Shown here one piece after another: positions 25,143 to 33,978 of a stretch of DNA of 64,000 nucleotides (positions are counted from its first letter, which is position 1; each line of letters starts with the position of its first letter). The position numbers and the translations under genes are program-made. The notes beneath the pieces were generated by a model, which did not search any database, was not told where the DNA came from, and saw only the letters and a program-made list of their open reading frames with translations. Source of the DNA: HGM13006 sp963650135 (lineage in GTDB: Bacteria > Bacillota > Clostridia > Oscillospirales > Oscillospiraceae); the NCBI GenBank assembly GCA_963650135.1, contig CAVJLG010000025.1:27579-91578 (forward strand), read 5' to 3'.

Positions 25143-25171
25143 AGCATACCACATTCCGCCGGTAATTACAA
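25143..25171 (-). promoter_or_regulatory. Promoter of the DUF2207 gene
   Basis: On the minus strand TTGTAA, 17-base spacer, TATGCT, 29 bases before the ATG. Confidence 0.6.
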
Positions 25172-25251
25172 CGGGGGGCCGGAATTTTCCCTTTTTCCCC
25201 CACCGCAGAATTCCACGCTCCGGCAAACCTTACGAAGAATTTACGTTCTTT

Positions 25252-25280
25252 TTGACTTTTTCCGTGATTTGTTATAGTAT
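25252..25280 (+). promoter_or_regulatory. Promoter of gtrA-tadA
   Basis: TTGACT, 17-base spacer, TAGTAT, 57 bases before the gtrA start. Confidence 0.65.
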
Positions 25281-25336
25281 ATGGGCAGAATTCCCGTCGA
25301 TTGGGCAAATTACAAAAACAAAGCAGGAGGCATTCC

Positions 25337-25765
25337 ATGAAGCAGCTGCTGAAACGTCATGAAGAATTCATCCGCTATGCACTGTTCGGTATTGCAGCCG
25401 TTGCGGCCGACGTTCTTGTTTACGCGCTGACGGTCAATCATCTGGGGGTACGGCTTTCCAACGCCGCCAGTTGGCTTGCTGCGCTGATCGTCGCATTCCT
25501 TACCAATAAATATTGGGTGTTCCATCGGGGCGAAGAGGGCGTTCCGCAGTTTTTGCGAGAATTCCTCGAATTTACCGCCGCCCGACTTGCGGGCCTGCTG
25601 GTGCAGGTCTGGGGCACCGACGCGCTCATTCGCAAGGGCTTTCAGCGTCCGCTTCTGGGCATCCGGGGCGGGGCCGCAAAGCTGCTGACCACCATTGTCG
25701 TAATTGCGCTGAATTATCTGTTCAGCAAATTCTTAGTATTTCGTCCCAGGGAGGTGCAGCCATGA
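25337..25765 (+). CDS. GtrA family membrane protein
   Basis: A 142-residue protein with four membrane helices: FIRYALFGIAAVAADVLVYAL, WLAALIVAFLTNKYWVF, a third helix near 75-90 and the last near 112-135 ending NYLFSKFLVFR. The NK.WVF and NY..SK..VF motifs are diagnostic of GtrA/DPMS_2 proteins, which help move polyprenyl-phosphate sugars or teichoic-acid substituents across the membrane. AGGAGG precedes the ATG. The stop overlaps the tadA start (ATGA), and the exopolysaccharide operon follows, which fits an envelope role. Confidence 0.9.
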   Translation: MKQLLKRHEEFIRYALFGIAAVAADVLVYALTVNHLGVRLSNAASWLAALIVAFLTNKYWVFHRGEEGVPQFLREFLEFTAARLAGLLVQVWGTDALIRKGFQRPLLGIRGGAAKLLTTIVVIALNYLFSKFLVFRPREVQP

Positions 25766-26289
25766 CGCCGGACTATACACCTGAGGATCTTCGTTTTATG
25801 GAAGAGGCCATTGCCCTGGCAAGGCAGGCGGCACAATTGGGTGAAGTCCCCATTGGCTGCGTTATCACCCGGAACGGCGAAATCGTTGGCCGGGGCTACA
25901 ACCGCCGGGAAACCGGAAAAACCGCCTTAGGGCATGCCGAGCTCATGGCCATTGAAGACGCCTGCCGTAATCTCGGCGGCTGGCGGCTGTGGCAGTGCCG
26001 ATTGTATGTGACCCTGGAGCCCTGCCCCATGTGCGCCGGCGCAATCATCAACGCCAGAATTCCCGTGGTGGTCTATGGCGCTAAGGACCCAAAGGCCGGC
26101 TCCGTGGGCTCCATCACCGACCTGTTCTCCATGCCCTACAACCACCATCCCCAGGTGATTTCCGGCGTATTGGAGGATCGCTGCGCTATGCTGCTGCGAG
26201 ATTTTTTCCGCAATCTTCGCCGCCGGAAAAAGTCGGCGGAAAACGCTGCAAATATTGACAAAGCATCGTTTTCAGGATATGATAAATAG
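25762..26289 (+). CDS. tadA: tRNA-specific adenosine deaminase
   Basis: A 175-residue TadA, which converts A34 to inosine in the wobble position of tRNA-Arg(ACG). The zinc and catalytic residues are visible as HAELMAIE (His and Glu) and LEPCPMCAGAI (two Cys); the substrate-binding C-terminal part YNHHPQV is also typical. GGAGG lies 8 bases before the ATG. It is coupled to gtrA by an ATGA overlap. Its last codons carry a strong promoter for the next operon. Confidence 0.95.
   Translation: MTPDYTPEDLRFMEEAIALARQAAQLGEVPIGCVITRNGEIVGRGYNRRETGKTALGHAELMAIEDACRNLGGWRLWQCRLYVTLEPCPMCAGAIINARIPVVVYGAKDPKAGSVGSITDLFSMPYNHHPQVISGVLEDRCAMLLRDFFRNLRRRKKSAENAANIDKASFSGYDK
26255..26283 (+). promoter_or_regulatory. 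Promoter of the exopolysaccharide operon, inside the 3' end of tadA
   Basis: TTGACA, 17-base spacer, TATGAT, lying within the last codons of tadA. A leader of about 200 bases precedes the first gene; I see no recognisable riboswitch or gene in it. Confidence 0.8.
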
Positions 26290-26486
26290 GTTAAACACCT
26301 ATGCAAATTTGCCTGTTTTTTCGAGAAAATTTCGGTATTTTCACGCCGCGCAGGCTGAAATTGTCACAAACGGTTTTGTTCTGGCAGCCGGACCAGCCGT
26401 TGGTAATTTCCATTGCCAATTGCGCTCTGATTGGTACCTTAGATCGCTGTCAATGTTCCCACCTGACCGAAATGGAGTGAAGCAGC

Positions 26487-27143
26487 TTGGATACAAAGGT
26501 TACATTGCCTGACTGCGAATTTCATAAAAAGCCATGCTATGAATGCCTCAAGCGGATTTTTGACCTGGTCGTGTCGCTGGTGGCGGTGATTGTGCTGTCG
26601 CCGGTATTGCTGGTGATTTCCCTGGCCATTCGGCTGGAGGATCGCGGCCCCATTCTCTACCGAGCTCAGCGGGTTGGCCGGGGCGGCAAACCCATCACCG
26701 TCTACAAATTCCGCAGTATGCGTATGCACGCTGACCGGCTGGAGGACATGCTCACGCCGGAAGAGCTGGAAGAATACAAGAAAAACTATAAGCTGGAGCA
26801 TGATCCCCGCATTACAAAGGTAGGGGCATTCCTCCGGAAAACCAGTCTGGACGAGCTGCCCCAGCTGTTTAACATTCTCGCCGGAACCCTTTCGCTGGTG
26901 GGGCCCCGTCCCGTACTCCAGGAGGAAACGGAGCTTTACGGTGATAAGCGGGAGCTGCTGCTGTCCTGCAAGCCCGGCCTAACGGGGCTTTGGCAGGTAC
27001 GCGGCCGCAGTAACGTTACCTATGAAAACGGACGCAGACAGGCCCTGGAGCTGCAATATGTCAGCCAGCGGAGCCTGTGGTTGGATATTAAGATTCTGTT
27101 CTGGACCGTCGGCGCAGTCGTTCGCATGGACGGCGCGAAATAA
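26487..27143 (+). CDS. Phosphoglycosyl transferase (bacterial sugar transferase family)
   Basis: A 218-residue short-form (PglC-like, monotopic) sugar-1-phosphate transferase that loads the first sugar onto undecaprenyl phosphate. One membrane-inserted helix (about 27-48), then GPILYRAQRVGRGGKPITVYKFRSM, RKTSLDELPQLFNIL with the catalytic Asp-Glu pair, LVGPRPVL and PGLTGLWQV. The start is TTG at 26487 with GGAGTG 7 bases upstream. It is the first gene of the operon, which runs to 33935 with short gaps or overlaps. Confidence 0.94.
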   Translation: MDTKVTLPDCEFHKKPCYECLKRIFDLVVSLVAVIVLSPVLLVISLAIRLEDRGPILYRAQRVGRGGKPITVYKFRSMRMHADRLEDMLTPEELEEYKKNYKLEHDPRITKVGAFLRKTSLDELPQLFNILAGTLSLVGPRPVLQEETELYGDKRELLLSCKPGLTGLWQVRGRSNVTYENGRRQALELQYVSQRSLWLDIKILFWTVGAVVRMDGAK

Positions 27144-27168
27144 TCCGGAACGCCTAGAGGATAATGCC

Positions 27169-27933
27169 ATGAAGATTCAGATCATTGTTGCCGCCCACAA
27201 GGCCTATCGCATGCCAACCGACCCCATGTATCTTCCCCTCCATGTGGGAAAAGCCGGGAAGGACTTGGATCTGGGCTTTCAAGGGGACAATACCGGCGAC
27301 AACATCTCCGAAAAGAACGCCACCTATTGTGAGCTCACCGGAATCTACTGGGCGTGGAAGAACCTGGGCGCCGATTATATCGGCCTGAGCCACTATCGCC
27401 GCCATTTTCGCGGCAAGCGTGGGAAGGATAAGTGGGACAGCATTCTCACCACGGCTCAGGCAGAGCAGCTGCTCCAGCACTGCGACGTACTGTTGCCCAA
27501 GCGCCGGAACTACTTTATTGAAACCGCCTATAATCAGTATGTCCATGCCCATCCCGCCGAGCCCCTGGACCTCATGATTGCCCTGGCCTCTGCCCAAGGC
27601 GAGAATTACCGGGTGGCTGCCGAGGCCATGCGCCATCGAACCTGGACCCACATCTATAACATGTTCATCATGAAGCGGGATATCTTTGACGGCTACTGCC
27701 AGTGGATGTTTGACATTCTCGGGCAGGTAGAAGCACAGATCGATATCTCCGGCTACAGCGCCTATGACCGCCGGGTGTTTGGCTTTATTGCAGAGCGGAT
27801 GCTGGACATCTATCTGGAGGCCAACCAGATTCCCTATAAGGAAGTCCCCGTGATGTTTATGGAATCTCAGAACTGGCTGAAAAAAGGCGGCGCATTCTTA
27901 AAGCGGAAATTTACCGCCCGGAAAGAGGGATAA
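27169..27933 (+). CDS. DUF4422 domain protein (putative capsular polysaccharide glycosyltransferase)
   Basis: A 254-residue cytoplasmic protein with the DUF4422 pattern: IIVAAHK near the start, then GDNISEKNATYCELTGIYWAWKN as the key block, followed by GLSHYRRHF. Members of this family occur in capsule and exopolysaccharide loci and are regarded as glycosyltransferases. GAGG is 9 bases before the ATG; second gene of the operon. Donor and acceptor unknown. Confidence 0.88.
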   Translation: MKIQIIVAAHKAYRMPTDPMYLPLHVGKAGKDLDLGFQGDNTGDNISEKNATYCELTGIYWAWKNLGADYIGLSHYRRHFRGKRGKDKWDSILTTAQAEQLLQHCDVLLPKRRNYFIETAYNQYVHAHPAEPLDLMIALASAQGENYRVAAEAMRHRTWTHIYNMFIMKRDIFDGYCQWMFDILGQVEAQIDISGYSAYDRRVFGFIAERMLDIYLEANQIPYKEVPVMFMESQNWLKKGGAFLKRKFTARKEG

Positions 27934-27935
27934 GC

Positions 27936-28772
27936 TTGGATCACACGCTCCGTGAGCTTCAGCTATGCGAGCTGGAGCTGGTGAAAGCAGTGCTTTCCAT
28001 TTGTGAAAAACATCATCTGACGGTGTTTATGATGGGCGGGACCTTCTTGGGTGCCGTCCGCCATAAGGGCTTTATTCCCTGGGACGACGATGTGGACCTG
28101 GGCATGAGCCGGGATGATTACGAAACGTTTTTAAAGGTCGCTCCCAAGGAGCTGCCCCAGGGCTATGTGCTTCGGCATTTTGCCACGGACCCGGATATGC
28201 CCTATTATCCGGCCCAGGTGGTGGACCCCAGCTTCGAAATTCTCGACACCTCTGCGCAAATCGCAAAAACCCGTAGCGCCTGGATTGACCTGTTTCCCTT
28301 AGACGGCATGCCCAAGGGAAAGGTGGGCTGCTTTTTCCACAAATACCGCCTGCTCTACCTGCGGATGATGCTGAAATTCAGTCAGTTTTCCCAGGTGGTT
28401 GCAGTGAATTTGGCCCACCGTCCTCTCCATGAGCGGATTCTGATTGCCGCTGGGAAGCATCTCCATCTGGAGTCCCGGCTGGATACCCACAAGCGCATGG
28501 TACTCATTGACCGCTGCCTGAAAAAATATCCCTATGAAGGTGCCAAGCAGGTGGTCAATTTTATGGGCGCTTATAAATTCCGTGAGATGTTCCCCAAGGC
28601 TATCTATGATCGGCTGGCAGCGTATCCCTTTGAAACCTTGACGCTTCTGGCACCTGCCGATTACGACGCTGTGCTCAGCCAGATGTACGGGGACTATATG
28701 ACGCCGCCGCCCAAGGACGAGCAAAACAAGCACGGCACCGTCACCCAAGCGGCCGGAAAGGACACGCCATGA
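27936..28772 (+). CDS. LicD family phosphotransferase
   Basis: A 278-residue LicD/fukutin-related protein. The family moves phosphocholine or other phospho-alcohols from CDP-activated donors onto surface glycans. The signature is clear: MMGGTFLGAVRHKGFIPWDDDVDLGM, quoted here as GGTFLGAVRHKG and WDDDVDLGM, with the metal-binding aspartates. The start is TTG two bases after the previous stop; its own stop overlaps the tagD ATG (ATGA). Pairing with a CDP-glycerol-forming enzyme rather than choline genes suggests that glycerol phosphate is transferred (inference). Confidence 0.93.
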   Translation: MDHTLRELQLCELELVKAVLSICEKHHLTVFMMGGTFLGAVRHKGFIPWDDDVDLGMSRDDYETFLKVAPKELPQGYVLRHFATDPDMPYYPAQVVDPSFEILDTSAQIAKTRSAWIDLFPLDGMPKGKVGCFFHKYRLLYLRMMLKFSQFSQVVAVNLAHRPLHERILIAAGKHLHLESRLDTHKRMVLIDRCLKKYPYEGAKQVVNFMGAYKFREMFPKAIYDRLAAYPFETLTLLAPADYDAVLSQMYGDYMTPPPKDEQNKHGTVTQAAGKDTP

Positions 28773-29161
28773 AACGAGTTATCACATACGGGACCTTTGA
28801 CCTGCTGCACTATGGGCATATCAACCTGCTCCGCCGGGCCAAAGCGCTGGGGGACTACCTGATCGTCGCCCTTTCCACCGATGAATTCAATTTGAAGGAA
28901 AAGAACAAGGTCTGCTATTTCTCCTATGAAGAGCGGAAAAAGCTGCTGGAAGCCATCCGCTATGTGGACCTGGTGATTCCCGAGGAGAGCTGGGAGCAAA
29001 AGCGCACCGATATCCCCCTATATCATGTTGACACCTTTGTTATGGGGGACGATTGGAAGGGCAAGTTTGACTTCCTGGAGGATCTATGCCAGGTGGTCTA
29101 TTTGCCGCGCACCCCGGAGATCTCCACCACAAAAATTAAAAGGGAATTGGGCCGGGAATGA
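28769..29161 (+). CDS. tagD: Glycerol-3-phosphate cytidylyltransferase
   Basis: A 130-residue TagD-type nucleotidyltransferase making CDP-glycerol from CTP and glycerol 3-phosphate. It shows GTFDLLHYGHINLL with the HxGH motif, RYVDLVIPEESWEQK, and the C-terminal ISTTKIK motif. Translation is coupled on both sides (ATGA overlaps with licD and with the glycosyltransferase). No TagF-type polymerase or TagB primase is in the window, so CDP-glycerol probably feeds the LicD protein next to it. Confidence 0.94.
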   Translation: MKRVITYGTFDLLHYGHINLLRRAKALGDYLIVALSTDEFNLKEKNKVCYFSYEERKKLLEAIRYVDLVIPEESWEQKRTDIPLYHVDTFVMGDDWKGKFDFLEDLCQVVYLPRTPEISTTKIKRELGRE

Positions 29162-30150
29162 AGAAAGTCAGTCTCGTTGTTCCCGTCTATAATGCAGGGG
29201 CGTTTCTTACGCCCCTGGTTCGTTCTGTACTGGCCCAGGACTATGAGAATTTCCAGCTGATTCTCAGCGACGACGGCTCCACCGACGCTTCCATCGCCCA
29301 AATGCAGGCGCTTGCCCAGGAAGATACGCGAATTACCCTGGTCACTGGTGCCAACGGCGGCGTCAGCTCTGCCCGGAATCGCGGACTGTCGGCGGCAGAA
29401 GGCGGCTATATTGGTTTTCTGGATGCCGATGACCGGATTTTCCCCAACTATCTCTCCACACTGGTTTCTCTGCTGGAGGGGCACGGGGCCGATTGTGCCT
29501 GCTGCGGTTTTACCCGGCTGTATGAAGTGTCCGGCGTAGAGGATCATATGCCCCCCAAGGCCTGTGACATTTTAGACACGGATCGGGATGGATTTTTCCG
29601 GCTGCTGCTGCGGCCCGACGGCTACACCACCGTAGTATGGAATAAGCTATTCCGTAAGGAGGCCTTGCAGGCCCAGGACGGCAGCTTTCTTCCCTTTGAC
29701 GAAACGCTGCACATTGTGGAGGACGGAGAATATCTGTTCCGCAGCAACGTTCAGCGGGCCGTATTTACCCCGGAGGCGCTGTATCACTACACCGTCCGGA
29801 CCAGCGGCGCCATGTACGGAGCGCTTACCCCTCGGAAACGCACCGAGCTCACCGCCCGGAAGCGGATCGTTGCGCTCTGTGCCAATGCCGCCCCCGATGT
29901 GCGGGCGCTGGCAGAGATGAAATATCAAAAGGGCGTTCGGGATCTGCTGTTCCATGCCGTGATTGGCGGGCAGGGAAAGGAAATCCGCGACCTGCTTCCG
30001 GAGCTCAAGGTCTATCAGGACGCGCTGTTTGGCAGTCCTGCCCTTTCGAAAAAAGAAAAACTGAAATACCATATCTATCGTCCCATCATTCAGCTGAACC
30101 TCCAGCATCTTGGCGCGTTCCTGACGAAGCATCTCAGCGGGCATGGATAA
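29158..30150 (+). CDS. Glycosyltransferase family 2
   Basis: A 330-residue GT-A fold transferase: KVSLVVPVYNAGAFL at the start, ILSDDGSTDAS, GGVSSARNRGL and FLDADDRI (DxD metal motif), then an ED-like acceptor region (HIVEDGEYLFRSNVQ). Cytoplasmic, adding a sugar to the lipid-linked repeat unit. It overlaps tagD by four bases. Confidence 0.93.
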   Translation: MKKVSLVVPVYNAGAFLTPLVRSVLAQDYENFQLILSDDGSTDASIAQMQALAQEDTRITLVTGANGGVSSARNRGLSAAEGGYIGFLDADDRIFPNYLSTLVSLLEGHGADCACCGFTRLYEVSGVEDHMPPKACDILDTDRDGFFRLLLRPDGYTTVVWNKLFRKEALQAQDGSFLPFDETLHIVEDGEYLFRSNVQRAVFTPEALYHYTVRTSGAMYGALTPRKRTELTARKRIVALCANAAPDVRALAEMKYQKGVRDLLFHAVIGGQGKEIRDLLPELKVYQDALFGSPALSKKEKLKYHIYRPIIQLNLQHLGAFLTKHLSGHG

Positions 30151-30161
30151 CGGAGGTATCT

Positions 30162-31364
30162 ATGAAGCAAACCGCCCTGAAACGGCTGTTTTGGATATTG
30201 CTTGCAACGCCCTTTTTTAAGCCCGCCCTGTTGGGGGTGCTGGAAGGGACGGAGGTTCTGGAAACAGGCTTTGATCTCTGGCGCATGGCCGCAGCCGGAG
30301 TGATTGTGCTGCTCTATGGGTATGAGATGATCCGGCAGCGCCGAAAGCCCTCGTGGGTTCTTGTATGGCTGTGCGCCTATCTGGGCTTTGTGGGGCTGTC
30401 TACGGTGCTCCACGGCAAAAACTACTGGGCCATTCTCAACCATGTGGTCACCATCGTCTCCTTCTGTATGCTGCTGGAGCTCAGCCTGCGCCGCGGCCCC
30501 ATGGTCACCCTGGATATGCTGTTTTATCCGCTGACCGTGCTGATTTTGGCGAATTTCATTCTGGAATGCCTGTATCCCGGCGGCATTTGCACCGGCGGCA
30601 CCTACAACTATAGCTACAATCTGCTGGGCATCGACAATCTGCTTGCCCCGCTGCTGATTCCCTATATGTTCCTCACCGCGCTGCGTTCCACCATGCGCCA
30701 CGGGGACCTGGATTGGGTCAGCTACTGCATGCTTGGCGTTTCTACCCTGAGTCTGCTGCTAGTCTGGTCCGCCACCGGGCTGATGGGCCTGGCTGTGGCG
30801 CTGGTTTTCCTGCTGTTTTTCTATCAGCGGCGTTGGCAAACGCTGTTTAACGGCGCTACTGCCATGCTGTCCGGCGTTGGCCTGTTCTTTGCCGTGGTGC
30901 TCTATCGGCTTCAGGATGTGTTTGCGTTCCTCATCGAGGGCGTGCTCCACAAGGGACTGAGCTTCACCGGGCGCACGGAAATCTGGGATGCAGCCATCAA
31001 AAACATCCTTGCCAGCCCTGCCTTGGGCTATGGACTGGCGCAGTCCGGCAAGGTCTATCGTCTTCGGAAGCACAAATACTATCATGCCCATAACGTCTTT
31101 CTGGAGGTTCTGATGGAGGGCGGATTCTGCGCGCTGTTTTGCTATTTGATGATGCTGGCATCGTCGGTGAAGCAGCTGATGATCCACCGGAAGCATCCCT
31201 ATGCCTGCCTCATTGCAGCCGGACTGATGGCCTGCGGCGTCATGACGACCATGGAGCCGTTCCTGGACAGCAATGGGCTGCTGATCTATGCCCTGATCTT
31301 CCTGGGCTATCATGTGGGCACACTGATTGCCGGACAAGATACCGCTCCCCTGGGCGCAAAGTAA
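30162..31364 (+). CDS. O-antigen ligase/polymerase family membrane protein
   Basis: A 400-residue protein with about ten membrane helices and the Wzy/WaaL-type periplasmic loop FTGRTEIWDAAIKNI, then SPALGYG and HAHNVFLEVLMEGG, where Arg and His are the functional residues of the family. In this operon it most likely polymerises the repeat unit (Wzy role); ligation to another carrier is the alternative. GGAGG precedes the ATG. Confidence 0.88.
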   Translation: MKQTALKRLFWILLATPFFKPALLGVLEGTEVLETGFDLWRMAAAGVIVLLYGYEMIRQRRKPSWVLVWLCAYLGFVGLSTVLHGKNYWAILNHVVTIVSFCMLLELSLRRGPMVTLDMLFYPLTVLILANFILECLYPGGICTGGTYNYSYNLLGIDNLLAPLLIPYMFLTALRSTMRHGDLDWVSYCMLGVSTLSLLLVWSATGLMGLAVALVFLLFFYQRRWQTLFNGATAMLSGVGLFFAVVLYRLQDVFAFLIEGVLHKGLSFTGRTEIWDAAIKNILASPALGYGLAQSGKVYRLRKHKYYHAHNVFLEVLMEGGFCALFCYLMMLASSVKQLMIHRKHPYACLIAAGLMACGVMTTMEPFLDSNGLLIYALIFLGYHVGTLIAGQDTAPLGAK

Positions 31365-31384
31365 TTACAAATCGGAGGTTTTCC

Positions 31385-32929
31385 ATGGCGCGTACTCAAA
31401 ATTCCATACGCAACGTACTGTCTGCAATGGTCGGACAGATGGGAGGCATTCTGGTCAACTTACTCGCCCGGGTGTTTTTCCTGCATTATCTCAACCAGAC
31501 CTATCTGGGTCTGAACGGCCTGTTTACCAATGTGCTCACCATGCTCTCTCTTGTGGAGCTGGGTGTGGGCCCGGCTATGGCCTATAGCCTCTATAAGCCC
31601 CTGGCAGACCATGACATTGAAAAGCTGAAAAGCCACATGGGCTTCTATAAAAAAGCCTATATCACCATCGGCCTTGCCATTGCCGCGCTGGGCCTGCTGT
31701 TTTTGCCTTTCTACACCGTGTTTATGGACGAGGTGCCGGATATTCCCCACCTGAACACCATCTACCTGCTATTTGTGGCCAATACGGTGGTTTCCTATTT
31801 TTACTCCTATAAGCGCAGCTTAATCGTCTGTGACCAGAAGAAGTACATCGAAACCACCATCCACTACGGCGCCTATTTCATTCTGAATGTGGTGCAGATT
31901 ATCTTCCTGGCGCTTACCAAAAACTATGTGGTGTTCCTGGTGCTCCAGGTGCTGTCCACCTGGCTGGAGAACCTGATTCTCGCCAAAAAGGCCGACAAGC
32001 TCTACCCCTTCCTCCGGGATAAGGACGTAAAGCCCATGGAGAAGGAAGACGCCCAGGTGATTTACCGAAATGTCGCCGCCATGAGCATGCACAAGGTAGG
32101 CGCCGTGGTGGTCAATTCGACGGATAACATCCTGATTTCCAAGCTCATCGGACTTGCCACCGCAGGGCTTTATAGCAACTACTACACCATCATCCATCCC
32201 CTGCAAACCATCACCAATCAGATTTTCGAATCCATTGTCGCCAGTGTGGGCAACCTCACCGCCACTGTGAAGGACGGCAATATGGAGCACCTGATGGAAA
32301 CCTTTTACGACGTTTTCTTCTTCGCCTTTTGGATTTTCACCTTCTGTGCCATCTGCCTGCTGAATCTGCTGCATCCCTTCATTGAATTTCTCTGGCTGCG
32401 GAACAAGGGCTGGCTGCTGGACAATCTGACGCTGTATGTTCTGGTGCTGAACTTCTATTTATATGGCATGCGCCGTCCGGTACTAACCTTCCGGGACGCC
32501 ACCGGCGCCTTCTGGAACGACCGGTTTAAGCCGATTTTCGAGTCCATCATCAATCTGGTGGCCTCTATTTTGCTGGCAAAGCAGTTTGGCATTGCAGGCA
32601 TTTTCCTGGGCACCCTGGTTTCCACCGTTACCACCAGCCTTTGGGTGGAGCCGCTGGTGCTGTATCACAACGTATTTCATGCCTCCATGCGCAGCTATTT
32701 CGTCCGGTTTTTCACCTATACGGCAATCGGCGTTGTCATCTGCGTGCTGACCACCTGGCTTTGCAGTCTGGTGGGCTACAGTCTGATTTCCATCATCCCC
32801 CGTGCGCTGATTTGCGTGGCCGTGCCCAATCTGCTGCTGTTCCTGATTTTCCATAAAACCCAGGAGTTCCGCTATTTTGAGCAGCTGGGCAAGCATCTAC
32901 TGGGAAAGGTAGCCCACCATGACGACTAA
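31385..32929 (+). CDS. Polysaccharide flippase (MOP superfamily, Wzx-like)
   Basis: A 514-residue membrane protein with 12-14 helices. The N-terminal NVLSAMVGQMGGILVNLLARVFFLHYL and YLGLNGLFTNVLTMLSLVELGVG region is typical of Firmicute oligosaccharide flippases. GGAGG is 7 bases before the ATG at 31385; a longer open frame overlapping the previous gene is not used. Its last 11 bases overlap the acyltransferase gene. Confidence 0.92.
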   Translation: MARTQNSIRNVLSAMVGQMGGILVNLLARVFFLHYLNQTYLGLNGLFTNVLTMLSLVELGVGPAMAYSLYKPLADHDIEKLKSHMGFYKKAYITIGLAIAALGLLFLPFYTVFMDEVPDIPHLNTIYLLFVANTVVSYFYSYKRSLIVCDQKKYIETTIHYGAYFILNVVQIIFLALTKNYVVFLVLQVLSTWLENLILAKKADKLYPFLRDKDVKPMEKEDAQVIYRNVAAMSMHKVGAVVVNSTDNILISKLIGLATAGLYSNYYTIIHPLQTITNQIFESIVASVGNLTATVKDGNMEHLMETFYDVFFFAFWIFTFCAICLLNLLHPFIEFLWLRNKGWLLDNLTLYVLVLNFYLYGMRRPVLTFRDATGAFWNDRFKPIFESIINLVASILLAKQFGIAGIFLGTLVSTVTTSLWVEPLVLYHNVFHASMRSYFVRFFTYTAIGVVICVLTTWLCSLVGYSLISIIPRALICVAVPNLLLFLIFHKTQEFRYFEQLGKHLLGKVAHHDD

Positions 32930-33935
32930 GCGGGAAACCTGGCTGGACGGATTAAAGGGCTTTGCAATCCTGCTGGTAATCCTGGGGCATGTACTCAGCG
33001 GCTATTTGGATGCAGGAACCTTTCCGGACGCCTATTACAGCCTCTATGGGCTTCGCAGTTGGATCTACAGCTTCCATATGCCTCTGTTCTTTCTGCTCAG
33101 CGGCTTTACCTTCACTTTGGCCTACTATAAGGGCGGCACATTACAGCGCTCCCGATATTTCCGCCAGGTGCTGAATCTCCTATGGATTTATGTGCTGTTT
33201 GCGCTGCTGCTCTGGGGGGTAAAGCAGGTGGTGCCAGGGCTGGTCAACGAGGCCTATACCCTGGAGGATTTAAAGGGGATGCTCCTTTCCCCCCTGGGGA
33301 ACTTTTGGTATCTCTATGTGCTGCTGGTGCTGTACCTTGTGGCGGCGCTGGTGCGTCTGCCCCGGTGGAATTCCATGTGGCTATTGCTGCTTGGAGGCTG
33401 TGCAATTGTGGTGGCAGACGTTCATCTGGACTGGACACAGCTCACCCTTTACCGGATCGTCTACCATCTGTTCTTCTTCGGCGTGGGCTGCAAGCTGTGC
33501 CAGCATCGGCGGCTTTTGACCAATCCCCATATTGTGGGCGCATTCCTTATGTGGCTGGCTGTGGCCTGGTTCTTCTATGCATTTTATTATGTCCGCAGCT
33601 GGTACGCCACCTGGAAGCTTATCATCGCCCTGGGCACCTGCTGGGTGTATCTATCCCTCTTCTATCGGTTTCCCCGGCTCAGTGGCCTCAGGCTCTTCCA
33701 GGTCTGCGGAAAATACTGTCTGGAGCTTTATCTCCTGCACACCTTCTTCACCGCAGGACTGCGCACGCTGCTCCCCATGATGGGTATCACCACCCCATGG
33801 TTCAGCGTATGGATGAACTTCCTAATCAGCGCCGCCGTCTCCCTGGGGCTGGCCGTCCTCGCCGGGAAGACCTGGGTGATGGATATCGTATTCCGCCCGG
33901 CCCGCTTTATCTCCCATATCCGAACAAAAAAATAA
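32919..33935 (+). CDS. Acyltransferase family 3 membrane protein
   Basis: A 338-residue integral membrane acyltransferase with about ten helices. The N-terminal WLDGLKGFAILLVILGHVL carries the catalytic His of the family, followed by SFHMPLFFLLSGFTF. Members O-acetylate or otherwise acylate extracytoplasmic glycans. Last gene of the operon, translationally coupled to the flippase and followed by a strong terminator. Confidence 0.92.
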   Translation: MTTKRETWLDGLKGFAILLVILGHVLSGYLDAGTFPDAYYSLYGLRSWIYSFHMPLFFLLSGFTFTLAYYKGGTLQRSRYFRQVLNLLWIYVLFALLLWGVKQVVPGLVNEAYTLEDLKGMLLSPLGNFWYLYVLLVLYLVAALVRLPRWNSMWLLLLGGCAIVVADVHLDWTQLTLYRIVYHLFFFGVGCKLCQHRRLLTNPHIVGAFLMWLAVAWFFYAFYYVRSWYATWKLIIALGTCWVYLSLFYRFPRLSGLRLFQVCGKYCLELYLLHTFFTAGLRTLLPMMGITTPWFSVWMNFLISAAVSLGLAVLAGKTWVMDIVFRPARFISHIRTKK

Positions 33936-33965
33936 CTGGAGGTCCGTTTGGACCTCCAGTTTTTT
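33935..33965 (+). terminator. Terminator of the exopolysaccharide operon
   Basis: A perfect 11-bp stem ACTGGAGGTCC/GGACCTCCAGT with loop GTTT, then TTTTTT. Confidence 0.92.
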
Positions 33966-33978
33966 GTTCTATTTTCGC

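Noticed and set aside
26290..26486. Small gene or riboswitch in the leader of the exopolysaccharide operon
   Set aside because: Open frames here lack ribosome binding sites and no known aptamer core was recognised.
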